Source of the DNA: Vombatus ursinus
Lineage: Eukaryota > Chordata > Mammalia > Diprotodontia > Vombatidae
DNA: 64,000 bases
Reading direction: 5' to 3'
Assembly (NCBI RefSeq): GCF_900497805.2
Contig: NW_020945064.1
Coordinates: forward strand, 3,674,187 to 3,738,186
The notes beneath the pieces are model-generated. The model had not been told where the DNA came from. It did no database searches and saw nothing but the letters and a program-made list of their open reading frames with translations. This document shows positions 30,052 to 42,599 of the stretch, one piece after another (position 1 is the first letter of the stretch; each line of letters begins with the position of its first letter). Both the position numbers and the translations under genes were made by a program.

Positions 30052-30454
30052 AGGCAAGACTAGAAACTAAGTCCTAATCCCTCCTACCCTTTTTTTTCCC
30101 AGAGCTCATCAAATCAGTTTTATGAAACTGTTACATAAATTAACCATCCACACCAAATTTTTAAAAAATCATTGTCATCATTGACAAAGGGCCATCAGCA
30201 CTAGTAAAAATTAGTAAATTCAGAATTATTACTTGGCTTTAAGCGACTCCATGATAAGTCCTTTAAAAGGTTGCTCTAAACAGTGCTAATAACTATTCCC
30301 ATAAGTTCTACTGAGCATATTTATCCAGAGCTAAAGGAGTTGGGGGATGGGGAGGAGGGTTGCTAAAGGAAAGAAAAATCTTAAAACAGGAAAGAGAGCT
30401 AGTGATGTATGAGAACAAGAGCTGGAAGATGGATCACAGACAATATTAAGTAAA

Positions 30455-30464
30455 AATAAATAAA
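30455..30464 (+). other. TMED6: TMED6 poly(A) signal (overlapping AATAAA pair)
   Basis: AATAAA at 30455-30460 overlaps a second at 30459-30464, about 400 bp after the TMED6 stop. It is the first strong signal downstream. Confidence 0.6.
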
Positions 30465-30469
30465 GACCT

Positions 30470-31850
30470 TATCAAAGTTGGAAAACATTTTGTACTTCTA
30501 TAAATTACATCTTCTGAATTAAAGATAAGTAGATTTGTAAAGCAATAATCTGTCTAAAATGTGAGCCAGCCCTTCTGGGGCTTTATATAAATTAAGTACT
30601 CTTAAAAAAAAAATCACCAAATCCTTTGGATGAAGGGGGCAGATGAGTGGATGTGAATCATTAATTTCAGAGCCTGTATCAAGGGCCTTTTGTTCAGCTT
30701 AGTAAGGCAATGGAAAAGAATTTTTTTAAAATGTAGCTGGAAAAAAGTCTTGGTTGGTACAGTAAGGTGATGAGACCTATATTTAGCCAAACTCCTATCG
30801 TTCTAGGCCTTCTAAAGATAAAACAATCAGAAGCAGGATCCCAACAGGTTCATCATCTATTTGGCCCTTGGCTTCAAAGAAGTCCGTTGGATGGAGAGAC
30901 AAGTATCTTTCTTTCCCTATTTTCAGTACCCAAATGGAGTCTACCTTGCCAGTAACACATCAATTTAATAGAGAGATTACACCCGGTTTCAACAAACTCC
31001 TAATCTTATTAGTAGGGCTTACCATTTCCAAATAAACAATGATCAGTTGGATACCGTAGGAGCAACACCAGAAAAGAAACCATGGAAAACAGAGACTGAA
31101 AAGCAAATGTGAATTCTGCACAATCACCTTTCTCAGCATGACACCCTGGTGTCCTTACTACACTCTGGCGGCAATCTGTACATAAAACTTAGGGAAACAC
31201 AAAGTACCTGTTTTGTCCTATGCCACTGAATTCACGTAAGAATAGACAGCTGAGCGTTCAATAACCACCCGCTTACACAAGAGCTACAAGAAACAGTTAT
31301 ATTTGTCCTCAGTTCTAAAAAATATCAGGCCCTATGCCAAGGAGCAAGAAGTGACTTCATTCCATATAAAGCATGGTATTCAATTTAATCAGTATCAAAC
31401 AAAAGAGGTTCAGAATGTCTCACTTTCTTGTTAGACAAGCACTCACCCTGCACCTGCTTACAAGGAAAGCTCAGATTTCTTCCCCACTTTTGCCCCAAGT
31501 ACTTTATCTCCAATTTGATCCTCACAACAACCCCGTGGGGTAGGTGGATCTAGTGAAGTAAGCTGCACGGGATCACCTGGGGCTAAGTGTCAGAGAGGAC
31601 AATCATTCAAGGCTTATTAAGCACCTACTATGTGCCAGGCACTGTGCTAAGCACCAGATTCAAACCCCAGTCTTCCAACTTCCGAGTCCAGGGTTTGACG
31701 CACTAGGCCCCAGGGCCTCTGCAATGGTAAGAACGGCCAACAGAAGACCAAGTGCATCCACAAGTCCTGGCGTAGGTCGGTAAGAGGGTGGACTGGTAGT
31801 TCAGCGGCTCCCACAAGAAAAAAATCTTGGTCACAAGTCCGTAAGATGCA
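30470..31850. other. TMED6-NIP7 tail-to-tail spacer and NIP7 3' UTR
   Basis: No coding sequence is recognisable. The part nearest 31850 must be NIP7 3' UTR. ATTAAA signals on the minus strand lie at about 30964-30969 and 31384-31389, either of which could end NIP7. An L2 hallmark copy (AAGCACCTACTATGTGCCAG) lies at about 31621-31640, next to a MIR-like piece at about 31500-31590. Confidence 0.45.
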
Positions 31851-34755
31851 TTAAATCAGCGTGTCTTCATGACGCACGTATTCCCCAATGTCAGCCTGGT
31901 GAAACACAACGATTGCCATGGGGTCCACCTTCCTGCAGTCCTGCGTGGACTTGGCTGCCACACCAAAACCCTGGAGATTGACCAGAAAGGACGATGATTC
32001 CCGAGGCGCTGTGCTCTATCCATCCCCCTCGTTTCACGGCCTGGTGATTCTATTAATGTGAGGACGCCCTCGAAAAGGTATGCTCCCAAATGCTGCCCTC
32101 TACAGTCGGTGGTTTTATGAACCGCTCTGACCAAAAAGTCCTCATCCCCGCCCCCACCGGTAGCCCTGCTGTTAATGAGCTCTCTGCACTTAACAAGCTA
32201 GTCCTCAGACGGTCTGCATGTGGGGCCGCAATGGAAGCCTTTCTAAGAGCGGCACAACCTGCCGGAGAGTATGCTTCTCTGGCACAGTCTTTGAGAACTC
32301 AGGGTCACCTCTAGGTCCCAAGGAAGGGTTACTGCAGTACCTCAGTGAAAGGTGATTCCCAAATGTTGGCACTGCCTTTGCCTGACATGGAAACTTAGCC
32401 AGTACTATAAGACAAAACCCCTAAATTTTCTTTGAATGCATAAAGGGTATAAATTTTCTTTTTTCTAAAAAGAACTAATGCATCTACCACTTCTACTCAC
32501 CAAAGGGACATCTGCCATGGAGTACACCACCAGTCCCTGATACTGATTAGTATTTTCTGTGATTCGACCCAGGCCAGACTTTAACACATGGTTCCCATAC
32601 AAGAATGACTGCTCTGCTCCAGGTTTCACCCATACTTTATGCTACAAGAAAGAATATTCATCTAAATGAGACATCAAATTAGTATTTATGTTTACATCCC
32701 AATAGTTGAACCGACTGCTAGCTCTTGGGTTATTTTTCTCTTGATGGAATTTAAAAAAAAAAGACAGGTACAGAGTACAATGAAGAAGGGAGCAAAAGTC
32801 CCTTCAGATTGTTAATTTCGTCCTGTTTCACAGGGATTAGTAACGAGAAAATACTTTCCTTGGTCATGAGGCCGAATGGTAACAGAACTTCTAAAAACCT
32901 TTGCTCACTCCATTTGAATCTCCAAGGAGTCAAATTCTTCTGATCCCAGTAAGACAAGGTCAAAAAGTACTTAAAATCTTCAACGAAGACACTCTGAGGT
33001 ACAAAGGTAATTGAGGCAGGCACAAAGATAATAGCAACTGCCAACAGGGGTCAGTGATCTCTCAATGACAAAAGACACACCTTACAACCAGAGCAGCTTT
33101 TTATAAAGTTTGGTGGTTGCATAAGCTCCTTTGTCTACAACAAAGGCAAAGGGTGGAAACACAACTGGCAAGAGGAATCTCCAGATTTGGGCAAAAGGGA
33201 AAATACAGAATAAGTCAACGTTCTCTGCAAAGTCCCAAGATAGATACCATCTCCCATACCAGAGAGACGTAGTACTAAGAAAAACATCTCCCAACCGGTC
33301 TGAATCTGAATCATCCACCTTCCTTATCTCCCTCAGGAAACTGGACCAGCTTGCAGCCTTAAGATTTGGGTACAAAAAAAAATAGATTTGGGTAAATAAG
33401 CTCTTATAAACTCTGCTGTTTAAGGCCTACTGTATTTAATTCAAATGGGATTCATAGATATTAGTTTCACTGATTAACTAAAAACTCTTAACAATCAAGC
33501 AGTAATCAATAACCAATTTTATACCAAAAACTATCTTTCCTCCTCCCACTATGGAATCTAAATTTTACGAATACATTAGAGATCATCTACTCCAACCCCC
33601 TCGTTTTATAGCTCAAGGAAAGCTGAGATTCACATCCAGTTCTGCCAAAGCCAAAACCAAAGCATTTCCCAGTGTACTGGGATGACCAGAGCCACTAATG
33701 TGGTGCAATCCTGGACACTTAAGACCTCCTGCAGACTGCTGAAAACAATTTCCTCAACATTGAAACAACTGCCTACCTTTGCATAGGGTGCCAGGTAATC
33801 CAGGGCAGTGATGTGCAATCTGAACTTCTGGGTCTTAGTGAACTTCCCAAAGCAGGTCCCCAGAGACACAAGCTTCTCCCGGGAGATATTGACTGCCAGC
33901 TTCAGAATCTTCTCACTGCCGGGCAATGGAGACAAACACAGGCGGCATAAGCAGTGCTCTCAGGCTCTCTGAGTCTCCCAAACACTCACCCACCAGCTCC
34001 AGATCCAGCCCAAGCCAGAAGCACTCACCTTACATAGTAGACTCTGTCTTTATGGAGCCGGAAACAGTAGGTGCCATCAGGTCGGTCCACAAGCAATTGA
34101 ATATTTTCTCCAATGCTGCAAACACAAAGGGAACCTCAATTCATAGGACCACAGATTTAGGACCAGAGGGGATCCCAGGACCATTGAGTCAAACACTCCT
34201 TGTTTTACAGATGAGGAAACTGAGGCCCATAAGGATTAAGTGACTTGCCCGTACAAACACTTGCCCGGGGCTAGTGTGTGAGACAGGGTTCGAAACTAGG
34301 TCTTCCTGATTTCTGGCACAACAGTCCAGGCACCCTGTGTCTCTCACAGCAGAATTCCCTTTCATTTTACGGTCAATCTATCAATTAATCAACATTCATT
34401 AAGTGTTTACTGTGTGCCAGGCACTGTGCTAAGCGCTGGGGCCACAAAGAAAAGAAAGACAAGACAGTGCCTGCCCTCAAAGGGCTTACCATCTAGCTTA
34501 CAGATAGGGAGGACGAGGTCCAGGGCCTGCCGGGGGTCACCCGGCTGGGAGGCAGGGGGCCGAGGCAGGCCCGGCTCTCCGGGCTTCCCCCGAGCCCACG
34601 TGTCCCCTCCCTCAACCTTCGGCCCGGCCCTCCCAGGTGCCCAGTGGCCCCCGCTTCCCCTCGTTCCCCCTCGTTCCCCCTCGTTGCCCCGGTCCTCACT
34701 ATTTCGAGAGCTTCTGGAACAAGGTGCTGGTCTCCTCTTCGGTCAGGGGTCGCAT
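31851..34755 (-). CDS. NIP7: 60S ribosome subunit biogenesis protein NIP7
   Basis: Five minus-strand coding exons, 34755-34700, 34115-34029, 33915-33777, 32641-32501 and 31970-31851, join in phase to 180 codons, the same length as human NIP7. The protein starts [13 protein letters not shown] and ends VRHEDTLI. Residues 1 to about 92 are the NIP7 pre-PUA domain ([24 protein letters not shown]). Residues from about 95 form the RNA-binding PUA domain ([32 protein letters not shown]). NIP7 acts in the nucleolus in pre-rRNA processing and 60S assembly. All donors match GTRAG. Its ATG is 280 bp from that of COG8 on the opposite strand, a divergent housekeeping pair. Confidence 0.97.
34190..34505. 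mobile_element. MIR fragment (antisense) and L2 3' fragment (sense) in NIP7 intron 1
   Basis: ACAGATGAGGAAACTGAGGC at about 34207 begins an antisense MIR stretch to about 34345. AAGTGTTTACTGTGTGCCAG at 34401 begins an L2 piece running to about 34505. Both lie just inside the CpG-rich promoter domain. Confidence 0.6.
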
Positions 34756-35560
34756 TTTGCACCAAGGCAAACGCAGAGCCGCACGCTTCAGACCGCCGGA
34801 AGCGGAAGTAACCTCTTTTCCCCGCCCACATTTTCATTGGCCGCTCACGTAACTCCTCCCTCCTTTGCCAAGATTTCCCGGCCGACCTCCACCGTGTACC
34901 ATAGAGGCTGGGAGGACTTTCCTAGATGGGCACCGAGCTCTACGGAGGAACCAAAGGACCTCCCGGAAGAGACGTTCGTTCCTAGGCGGCTCAGCGCTTC
35001 CGCCGGGGCGGGCGGAGAACCCGGAAGCGCCAACATGGCCGGGGTGGCGGCCGGCGGGGCTGCCGCGGGGGCGGCGGCAGCGCTGGGCGAGGTGGAGGAC
35101 GAGGGGCTCCTGGCCTCGCTGTTCCGAGACCGGTTCCCGGAGGGCCAGTGGCGAGAGCGGCCCGACGTGGGGCGCTACCTACGCGAGTTGAGCGGCTCGG
35201 GGCTGGAGCGGCTGCGGCGGGAGCCCGAGCGGCTGGCGGAGGAGCGGGCGCAGCTGCTGCAGCAGACGCGGGACTTGGCCTTCGCCAACTACAAGACGTT
35301 CATCCGCGGCGCCGAGTGCACCGAGCGCATCCACCGCCTCTTCGGGGACGTGGAGGCCGCCCTGGGCCGCCTGCTGGGCCGCCTGCCCAGCTTCCAGCAG
35401 AGCTGCCGGTGCGGGCCCCGCGAGGGGGAGGGGAGCCTCGGCCGCCCCCGACCGCGCCCGCCCCGGTGCCTCCCTGTAAATCGGGTGGTAACAGCCCGCC
35501 CTCCCAGAGTGGTTGCGAGCATCTCATGAGATGACGTTTGTGAAGCGCCTGCAACCCCGA
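34510..35560. promoter_or_regulatory. CpG island and divergent NIP7/COG8 promoter
   Basis: GC- and CpG-rich sequence spans both first exons. Within the 279 bp between the two ATGs I see ETS-type cores CCGGAAG at 34796-34802, 34963-34969 and 35021-35027, and GCGGAAGT at 34802-34809. A GC box (CCCGCCC near 34821), an inverted CCAAT (ATTGG 34836-34840) and a TCACGTAA element just after it are also present. There is no TATA box. This is the usual layout of a bidirectional, broadly expressed promoter. Transcription start sites are not visible. Confidence 0.75.
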
Positions 35561-38500
35561 AAGCGCTATGCAAATGCTAGCGTTCGTTATTTTTTTTTAG
35601 CGTTAAATAATAACAGATCCCGGAGGTGACACTCACTCCTTGGGATTCCATGAACAAGTCCCTAAACAGTTCTGAGCCACTTGTGTCCTCGTCTGTAAAA
35701 TGCGGGGATCGGGACTAGATGATCCTTAGCGGCCTTCCAGCTCTAAGTGCGATAAATAGGAAAAACTGAATGAGTGAATGAAGCGTTTATCAAGGGCAAA
35801 GCATTGTGCTTTGTTTCAGCAGGATTTGAGATGTGAAATGCATTGTTTATTGCAGTGACTTGAACCAAAGTTATGATGGAGATCATGATAATGGCTGCAG
35901 TTTCTCTATTGCTTTAAGGCTGAATGAGCATTGTCCCTGCAGCAAGTTTGTGAAGGAGGAAATGCAAGGATTACTGGCTCTGTTTTACAGATGAGGAAAA
36001 GTAGGCTAGGAAAGGTGATGATTTGTCCAGCGTCACCCAGTAAATATTTTAGTTGGCATTTCAACCCCAACCTGATTCCAACAGGCAGGCCTTTTTCTGC
36101 TGCACTGTGCTGGCACTTCTGTTGGATGTGAATAGAAAATCTCTGGTTCTTTGTCCTGAACTTGGGTGAGAATGTGAGATAATTGGACTCAAGCTTTGGA
36201 CTCATGTATTTATCCCTTGATTTGCAATAGGAACTTTGTGAAGGATGCCGAAGAGATTGGTTCTAACCGCCATATGAATACTCTGACCCTGAACCGGCAC
36301 ACAGAGATCTTGGAAATCTTGGAGATCCCTCAGTTAATGGACACCTGTGTTCGAAATAGCTACTATGAGGAGGCTCTTGAGCTTGCAGCCTATGTGCGCA
36401 GACTGGAAAGAAAATATTCTACCATCCCTGTAATCCAGGTATCACCACTGTTGTTTTAAGCTTGCCAGGTTGGGTCTCAGGTCTCTGGTGTTTTCCCTGC
36501 TACCTAACCATGCATAGAAATGTTAGCTGGAAACCCCTTAGTGTATTTACTTTATTATATGTTATTGTAATTATATATTATTTTGAGAAATAATCTGGAG
36601 CATAAATTGAAACTTGGCTTTGCTAGCAATCTACAAAATAGTTCTTAAGAAAATTTAGCTTCATAATTCCGTAAAGCATAGGAATCAGTCAACAAACCCA
36701 TGCTGTTAGGCCCTCGGGCAGATGTAAAGGTTAGTTAAGACACCAGCCCTACTCTCAAGGTGCTCACATAAGATACCAATAAGGAAGCTCTTGTAGACAA
36801 TATTACAAAACACATTAGGAAATTAGGAAGCAAGAGGCCTTGTCAGGTCTGAGGAAGAAGATTGTAATTCACCAGGGACATCAGAAGGCTTCTTGAAGGA
36901 GGTGGCATTGGACTTGAGTTTTAAACCATAAAGAGTAATACAGATGGAAAGCCACCTGAATGAGGGCTCGGACATGGGTACACCATGTTTGTTCGGGCAG
37001 CAAAGCATTTTCTGATTTGGCTGGAACAGAGAGCTTGAGGATGCTCAGAAGATGGGGTGTGCCAGGTTGTGGAGACCTTTGAATGCCAGGTGAAGACGTT
37101 TGATAAAATGGGTTAGAAAACATCTTCCTGACTTTGGTGCAGCCATGCTTTTTATGTTGGAGGTAGTGTGGTGTAGCAGATCGAGATCCAGCCTTGGAGT
37201 CAGAAAGCCTTCTCTCTGACACAGCCTGGCTGTGTGACCTCTATACAACTTATTTAGCATCTCAGTACCCCAGGCCACCCACTAACATTATCATTTGCAG
37301 AGGAGGTCCAATCTTCCTTGCCAGAAAAAGATTTTTAATGGGAATTCCCCATACTAATGAAATCACACATGTTCAGTCTTTTAAAAAACAAACTCTTACC
37401 ATTTTCCCGCTAACCACTTCTGCTACAATTTGCAGGGCATTGTTAATGAAGTCCGTCAGTCTATGCAATTGATGCTCAGCCAGTTGATCCAACAACTTCG
37501 AACCAACATCCAACTCCCTGCCTGTCTCCGAGTTATTGGCTATCTTCGTCGAATGGACATTTTCACAGAGGCTGAGTTGCGAATCAAGTTCTTACAGGCC
37601 CGAGATGCATGGCTGCGTTCCATCCTGACCTCCATTCCCAATGAGGATCCTTATTTTCACACCACCAAGACCATCGAGGCATGTCGTGTCCACCTTTTCG
37701 ACATCATCACACAGTACCGTGCCATATTCTCTGATGAGGACCCATTGCTGCCACTGGCTGCCGGTGAGCCCTCGGTGAACGAGAGCGCCATCTTCCACGG
37801 CTGGGTCTTGCAGAAGGTCTCACAGTTCCTGCAGGTGTTGGAGAGTGACCTTCAGCGTGGAGGCAGCGGCCGCCTGGACTCGCTGCTCGGCCAGTGTATG
37901 TACTTTGGGCTCTCCTTCAGCCGAGTAGGGGCTGATTTTCGGGGCCAACTTGCACCTGTGTTCCAGCAGGTTGCTTTGAATACTTTCAAGAAAGCAGTTC
38001 AAGAAGGTGTGGAGAAGTTTCAGGATGAAATGAATTCCTATACTCTTATTTCTGCTCCTGCTGCACTGCGGAGTGCGATTCCTGCTGCCGTCCCTGTGAC
38101 TCAGCCTGGAACCTTGCAGCCCCCCATGGGACTGCTGGACTTCCCACCACTGGCTTGTTTCCTCAACAACATTCTGGTTGCATTCAATGATTTGCGTCTC
38201 TGTTGTCCTGTGGCACTGGCTCAGGAAGTGACTGCCTCTTTACAGGATGCCCTTGGCAAGGTGGGGAAATGCCGAGAATCATGGTGCAGTCCTTCTTTTT
38301 AGGGATCAGTTGGAAGGTCTAGAAAGCCTCTCCCTCTCTCTCTCCTTTTGACATTCCCATTCTTCCAATCCTATTTTATTTGTAGATAATGGCTTTATAA
38401 AACAGTCATGTGCAAGATCCTAGGTGAGAAGCTCTGGCTACTGGCCAGACCTGCGGACTGGAGGAGGTTCTGAACTGTCGTACCGATTCCTGGTTCAATA

Positions 38501-40454
38501 CTAATTTTCTTATTATGGTGGTACTATTTCCTAGCACTCTTCTCTTTTTTATACGTACTTTCCTAGGACTAGTCTTCATTTTACTTACCCTCTTGTTTCA
38601 GTGTTGGTTTTTCCCTTTTGTCTCAGAGTGTGAGTAAGCATTCCAGAGCCAGACCTAGGGTAGTGAATTATGGGTAAAAATAAGCTTTTCTCTAGGCTAC
38701 AGTGAACAGGACTTAGAGCTTGGCTGGTGTCTGTCTTAGCTAGGTGGAAACTAGCTTCAGCCCCTGGAGCCAGTTGTGGTGAGGAGGGAGATGGGATATT
38801 TTGCCATGTCTCTGTCTCTCTTCTCTGAGGTTTCCTGGACTTGCTGTTGCCTCAAAGAGCAAAACTCAGTAGGAAACATGTTTTATTCCTTGCTTCCTTT
38901 TTTGAGTCCATCACAGTTTGGGCTTATTCTTATGTTGGAAATAAGTCATTTTCTATATTGTCTGCATACTTGTTGCATTGGTATTGGTTTCATTGGCATT
39001 TAATACTGTGCTAAGAACTACACCAGCAATCAACAGGCAGAGACTGCTGTGAAGGTGGGCTGGTTTCAGGAGCTTGATTTGGAGCTTGAATATTAAATGC
39101 AATGAATCAGGTTTTTAAGGTATTTTTCTGTCTAAAATTTTGTCGTGTTGTACATAGCAGAGCAACTTGGGGCTTGATAGTACTTGTAGAATGTACCTCA
39201 TGTGACTAAAGACAGCTTTGGGGGCTTTGTTTTGTTTTTGTTTTTGTTTTTTTAGGTAACAAAAATAATATTGGCCTTTCACCGGGCAGAGGAGGCAGCC
39301 TTCAGTAGCCGGGAACAAGAACTCTTCATCCAGTTCTGCACTGTTTTCCTGGAAGACTTAGTCCCTTACCTAAATCGCTGTCTCCAAGTCCTCTTCCCGC
39401 CGACCCAGATAGCACAGATTTTGGGTAGGAGATTGAGAACAGTGCTTTTCTGTACTTGACCTTTTTGTTTTTGTTTATTGCTCGTATTCTTCTCTGAAGA
39501 ACAGGATCCATCTCTGCTGAGAGTGACAGGAATGCGAGCATCCACTAGCAATTTCAAGACCGGCATGTCTCACTGTTCACTTTGTCCTCGTAATCACTTC
39601 AGTCTTTCCGTGGGGATGCTCGTTGGCTGTGGTGACTTTATGGCTGATCCAGCTCTGCCGGAGTTGTTCCTTATTTGTAGCCCTGTGGTCATTCTTGAAT
39701 TCTCATTGCATAGCATGCTTTTTGTTATGTGGTAACCATGTAGGCAGACAGAGTGACCGAGCATTTGTGAAACTCTTCTCATGTACTAGGATTACATATA
39801 CAACCAAAAAGAAAGACAGTCCCTGTTCTCAAGGAGCTTACGTTTTAATGGAGAAACACAGTGGTGGGGTGGGGGTCAGGAGAAGTAGAGAAATCATCTG
39901 TCGATTCATGGGCTGGTCCAGGTTTGATGAGAGCATGGCTGACTTGGGTACTGACTCAGATGGAGATTCTGGGAAGGAACCTGCCACTTGAAAGAAGAGG
40001 AGACTGAGGATGGAGAATTGCCAGTGTCAGAAGGCTGGTGGGGGAGTCATGATCTGATGTGTCTCTAAAGATGTTAAATCATGTATCTTACTGCTTCTCT
40101 GTGGGCAGACATTGACTAATTTGCCTCTTTTCTCTTTTTTTCCCCTGCTTTCCCCACTTCCCTAACCTTTTGAACCCAGGTGTTCCACCCACTCAGCTCT
40201 CCAAGTTCAGAAGCCTTGGACATGTCAATATCCAAGTCATCCAGGAGCCCTTGGCTTTTATCTTGCCAAAGAGAGAGACAGTTTTTCTATTGGATGAGAA
40301 AGGACTGGAACAAGAGATCATAGCTCCAGCTCCAGAACTTATAGAACAGGAACCTAGTCTGGCATCTGCTCCTGAAACTTCCCTAGAGAATACAGAAGAG
40401 GAAAGTGCCCTGGGGGACCCTTTGCCATCTGACCCTCCTTCGACTGGGACCTAG
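35035..40454 (+). CDS. COG8: Conserved oligomeric Golgi complex subunit 8
   Basis: Five coding exons, 35035-35408, 36231-36438, 37436-38260, 39256-39424 and 40180-40454, join in phase to 616 codons (human about 612). The ATG at 35035 has a strong context (AACATGG) and begins an Ala/Gly-rich tail before the conserved core ([20 protein letters not shown]). The Dor1/COG8 family region runs from about residue 20 to 540, with [20 protein letters not shown] and [20 protein letters not shown]. The C-terminal 60 residues are acidic and poorly conserved. COG8 links lobe B of the eight-subunit COG tether, which retrieves Golgi glycosyltransferases in retrograde vesicles. In-frame open sequence upstream of the ATG is promoter and repeat, not protein. 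Confidence 0.97.
36685..37310 (+). mobile_element. L2 fragment followed by MIR fragment in COG8 intron 2
   Basis: CCCTACTCTCAAGGTGCTCA (about 36748), GGCTTCTTGAAGGAGGTGGC and CATTTTCTGATTTGGCTGGA are in L2 sense order up to about 37150. A MIR-like piece follows (GTGTAGCAGATCGAGATCCA to TGGCTGTGTGACC). Confidence 0.5.
38261..39255 (+). other. COG8: COG8 intron 3
   Basis: I see no repeat or RNA gene that I can name here. It ends in a T-rich tract and the acceptor TTTTTTTAG at 39247-39255. The preceding exon has a donor G|GTGGGG that is weaker than the others in the gene. Confidence 0.5.
39755..39975 (+). mobile_element. L2 fragment in COG8 intron 4
   Basis: CAGTCCCTGTTCTCAAGGAG at 39818, followed by CTTACGTTTTAATGGAG, is a diverged L2 tail. 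Confidence 0.5.
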
Positions 40455-40846
40455 TGCGAGGGTAGCTAGTGCCTCCTCCTTAAACATCTGCAGAGTTTGG
40501 GACCTGTGCCTCCTGGAGTCGATAATTTCTTGACTGGATATACATCTGCAAGACCCAGTACCATCTCCAAGCTCTGTCTGACCCTGTCCTACAACTTGAA
40601 CCCTTTTACCCAGAATCTGGGTGGGCCTATATTATATGCAGGGATTTTGGAGGAAGAATGTTTGTTAACGGTGCTGTGGCCTGACCACATTGACTTCTTG
40701 TGATTGAATTTACCTCTAGCAGGCCTGTGGCCTTTTTTCTGAGACTGTCCCTGAGGAGGTGACATAGGAATACACATATACAGAAAGGGAGTTGTGGAGT
40801 AACTCTTTGGGTTTGAAAATAGATTGGGTGGCATATAAAGATATAT

Positions 40847-40856
40847 AATAAATAAA
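40847..40856 (+). other. COG8: COG8 poly(A) signal (overlapping AATAAA pair)
   Basis: AATAAA at 40847-40852 overlaps another at 40851-40856, about 395 bp after the COG8 stop. Confidence 0.7.
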
Positions 40857-40894
40857 AAATATTTTAGCCATGATGACTGACTTACTCGATATAC

Positions 40895-41130
40895 CTTTGC
40901 TGCTCTTACTACTAATAGCTGACCTCAGTATAGTGCTTAAAGGTTTGCAAAGTGCTTTACATATATCATTTGAAATATCATTTGATCTTCACAATAACCC
41001 TGTAAGATAGATGGTGTGACTTTCCCCATTTTACAACTGAGGAAAGGTTCCAGACTTAGTCCAGGTCACTTCAGTGAGTAAATGTCTGAAACAGGATTCT
41101 GACTTGGGCCATCTCTACTGTAAGTTCCAC
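40895..41130 (-). mobile_element. MIR-family SINE, antisense
   Basis: TTTGCAAAGTGCTTTACATA, TTTGATCTTCACAATAACCC and CCATTTTACAACTGAGGAAA are the antisense MIR order. Lies just beyond the COG8 poly(A) signal. Confidence 0.65.
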
Positions 41131-41334
41131 TAGGACCCACAGCTACTCTTTCATCTTATGTGAATAACTTTGTGAAAGGAGGAGGATGGACTAGGTCAGG
41201 GATTGTTAACCTTTTTTGTGTGTGTCCTAGCTCTTTTTGGCAGTCAGAATACTCTTTTAAATGTATAAGAAAAGATGCATAGGACTACAAAGGAAACCAA
41301 TTATATTTAAGCGTAGTTATTAAAATGTTTTTTA

Positions 41335-42495
41335 AAAACATGGGTACACAAACAACCAATTCAGCCAAAATGAGGAGTTCAGAAAACTGGGAAAACGTTT
41401 TACCATATTTCTCTGATAAAGGTCTCTTCTCTAGTACACAGGGATCTGAGCCAAATTGATAAAAAAAAAAAAAGCCATTCCCCAATTGATTAAAGGTTAA
41501 GGGATATGAACAGGCAGTTTTTGGAAAAAATCAAAGCTATCGATAGTTATGTGAAAAAATGTTCTAACTCATGCATAATTAGAGAAATATAAAACTATAT
41601 AAAACCCATCAGATTGGGTAACATGACAGGAAAGGAAAATGACAAATGCTAGAGGGGATATGGAAAAACAGGTACATCACAGTGGATAGAACACAGCCTG
41701 GAGTCAAGAAGACTTGAGTTCAAATCCAGCCTCTGCTACTTCCTAGCTGTGTGACCCTGAGGAAGTCACTTAACCTTGTTTGCCTCAGTTTCCTCATCTG
41801 TAAAATGAGCTGAAGAAGGAAATGACAAACCACATCAGTTTCTTTGCCAAGAAAACTCAGAAGAAATTAGAAAGTCAGACACAATAACAATGAACTGTTG
41901 GTGGAGCTGTGAATCTATAACCAAACAGCTGTCAAACTGCATACCTTTTGACCCTACAACAATGCTACTAGGTCGTATCCCAAAGAACTCAAAAAAAGTG
42001 AAAGGACCTAAATGTACAAAAATGTAACAGCTCTTTTTGTGGTGGCAAAGAATTGGAAATTGAGGAGATGTCCATTCATTGGGAATGGCTGAACAAGTTG
42101 TGGTATATACTGTGATGAATTACTGTTTTCCTGTAAGAAATGGAGCAAGAAACTGTTTCAGAAAAATCTGGGAAGATGTATATGACCTGATGCAAAGTGA
42201 AATGAGCAGAACCAGGAGGACCTTGTACACAGCTATTCTGCTCAAGACAAGGACCCAAGACAATTCCAGAGGCCCCATGATGAACAACGCTACCCACCTC
42301 CAGAGAACGAGGGCCAATTGAAGCATACTTTTTCATTTGGGGGGGGCGGGGCAGCGGCAACATGACTAATATGAAACTATGTTTTGCATGACATTAAGTA
42401 TATAATTGATATCATGTTGCTTACTTCCCCAAAGGGTAGGGGGAACAAGAGGGAGGGGGAAAATTTTTAACTTAAAATTAAAAAAAAAAACCAGA
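41335..42495 (+). mobile_element. 5'-truncated L1 between COG8 and PDF
   Basis: ORF2 C-terminal sequence begins near CACAAACAACCAATTCAGCC (41347). It runs through GTGGTGGCAAAGAATTGGAA (42039) and GCAAAGTGAAATGAGCAGAA (42192), and ends in an A-rich tail near 42480-42495. It is 5'-truncated, decayed and interrupted by the SINE at 41683-41893. Confidence 0.8.
41683..41893 (+). mobile_element. MAR1-like marsupial SINE inside the L1
   Basis: A tRNA-like head (CAGTGGATAGAACACAGCCT) is followed by TGTGTGACCCTGAGGAAGTC, CTCATCTGTAAAATGAGCTG and AAGTCAGACACAATAACAAT. L1 sequence reads across the site (GGAAAAACAGGTACAT before, GAACTGTTGGTGGAGC after). Confidence 0.75.
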
Positions 42496-42599
42496 ATGTT
42501 GACAATAACAAACCAAAGTGAAAAAATAAAACACAGGCGCACTGATGCAAGGTTGAAGAACCCTAACCTAGGACTTACTCCAAGTCCTCCCAACAGGAC

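Larger units (their letters stand above)
41199..42565. mobile_element. hAT-type MITE (GGGNTTNTTAACC family), split by an L1
   Basis: The left end CAGGGATTGTTAACCTTTTT begins near 41199; the right end, AAGGTTGAAGAACCCTAA, closes near 42569. The internal block ATAGGACTACAAAGGAAACC is shared with a second copy at 48.62-48.77 kb. Flanks share CTAGG on each side, consistent with an 8-bp hAT target duplication that has decayed. The L1 at 41335-42495 split it. Confidence 0.55.

Noticed and set aside
34414-35034. Long in-frame open extension (207 codons) upstream of the COG8 ATG
   Set aside because: It runs through an L2 fragment, antisense NIP7 exon 1 and the promoter. It stays open because the DNA is GC-rich and does not resemble COG8.
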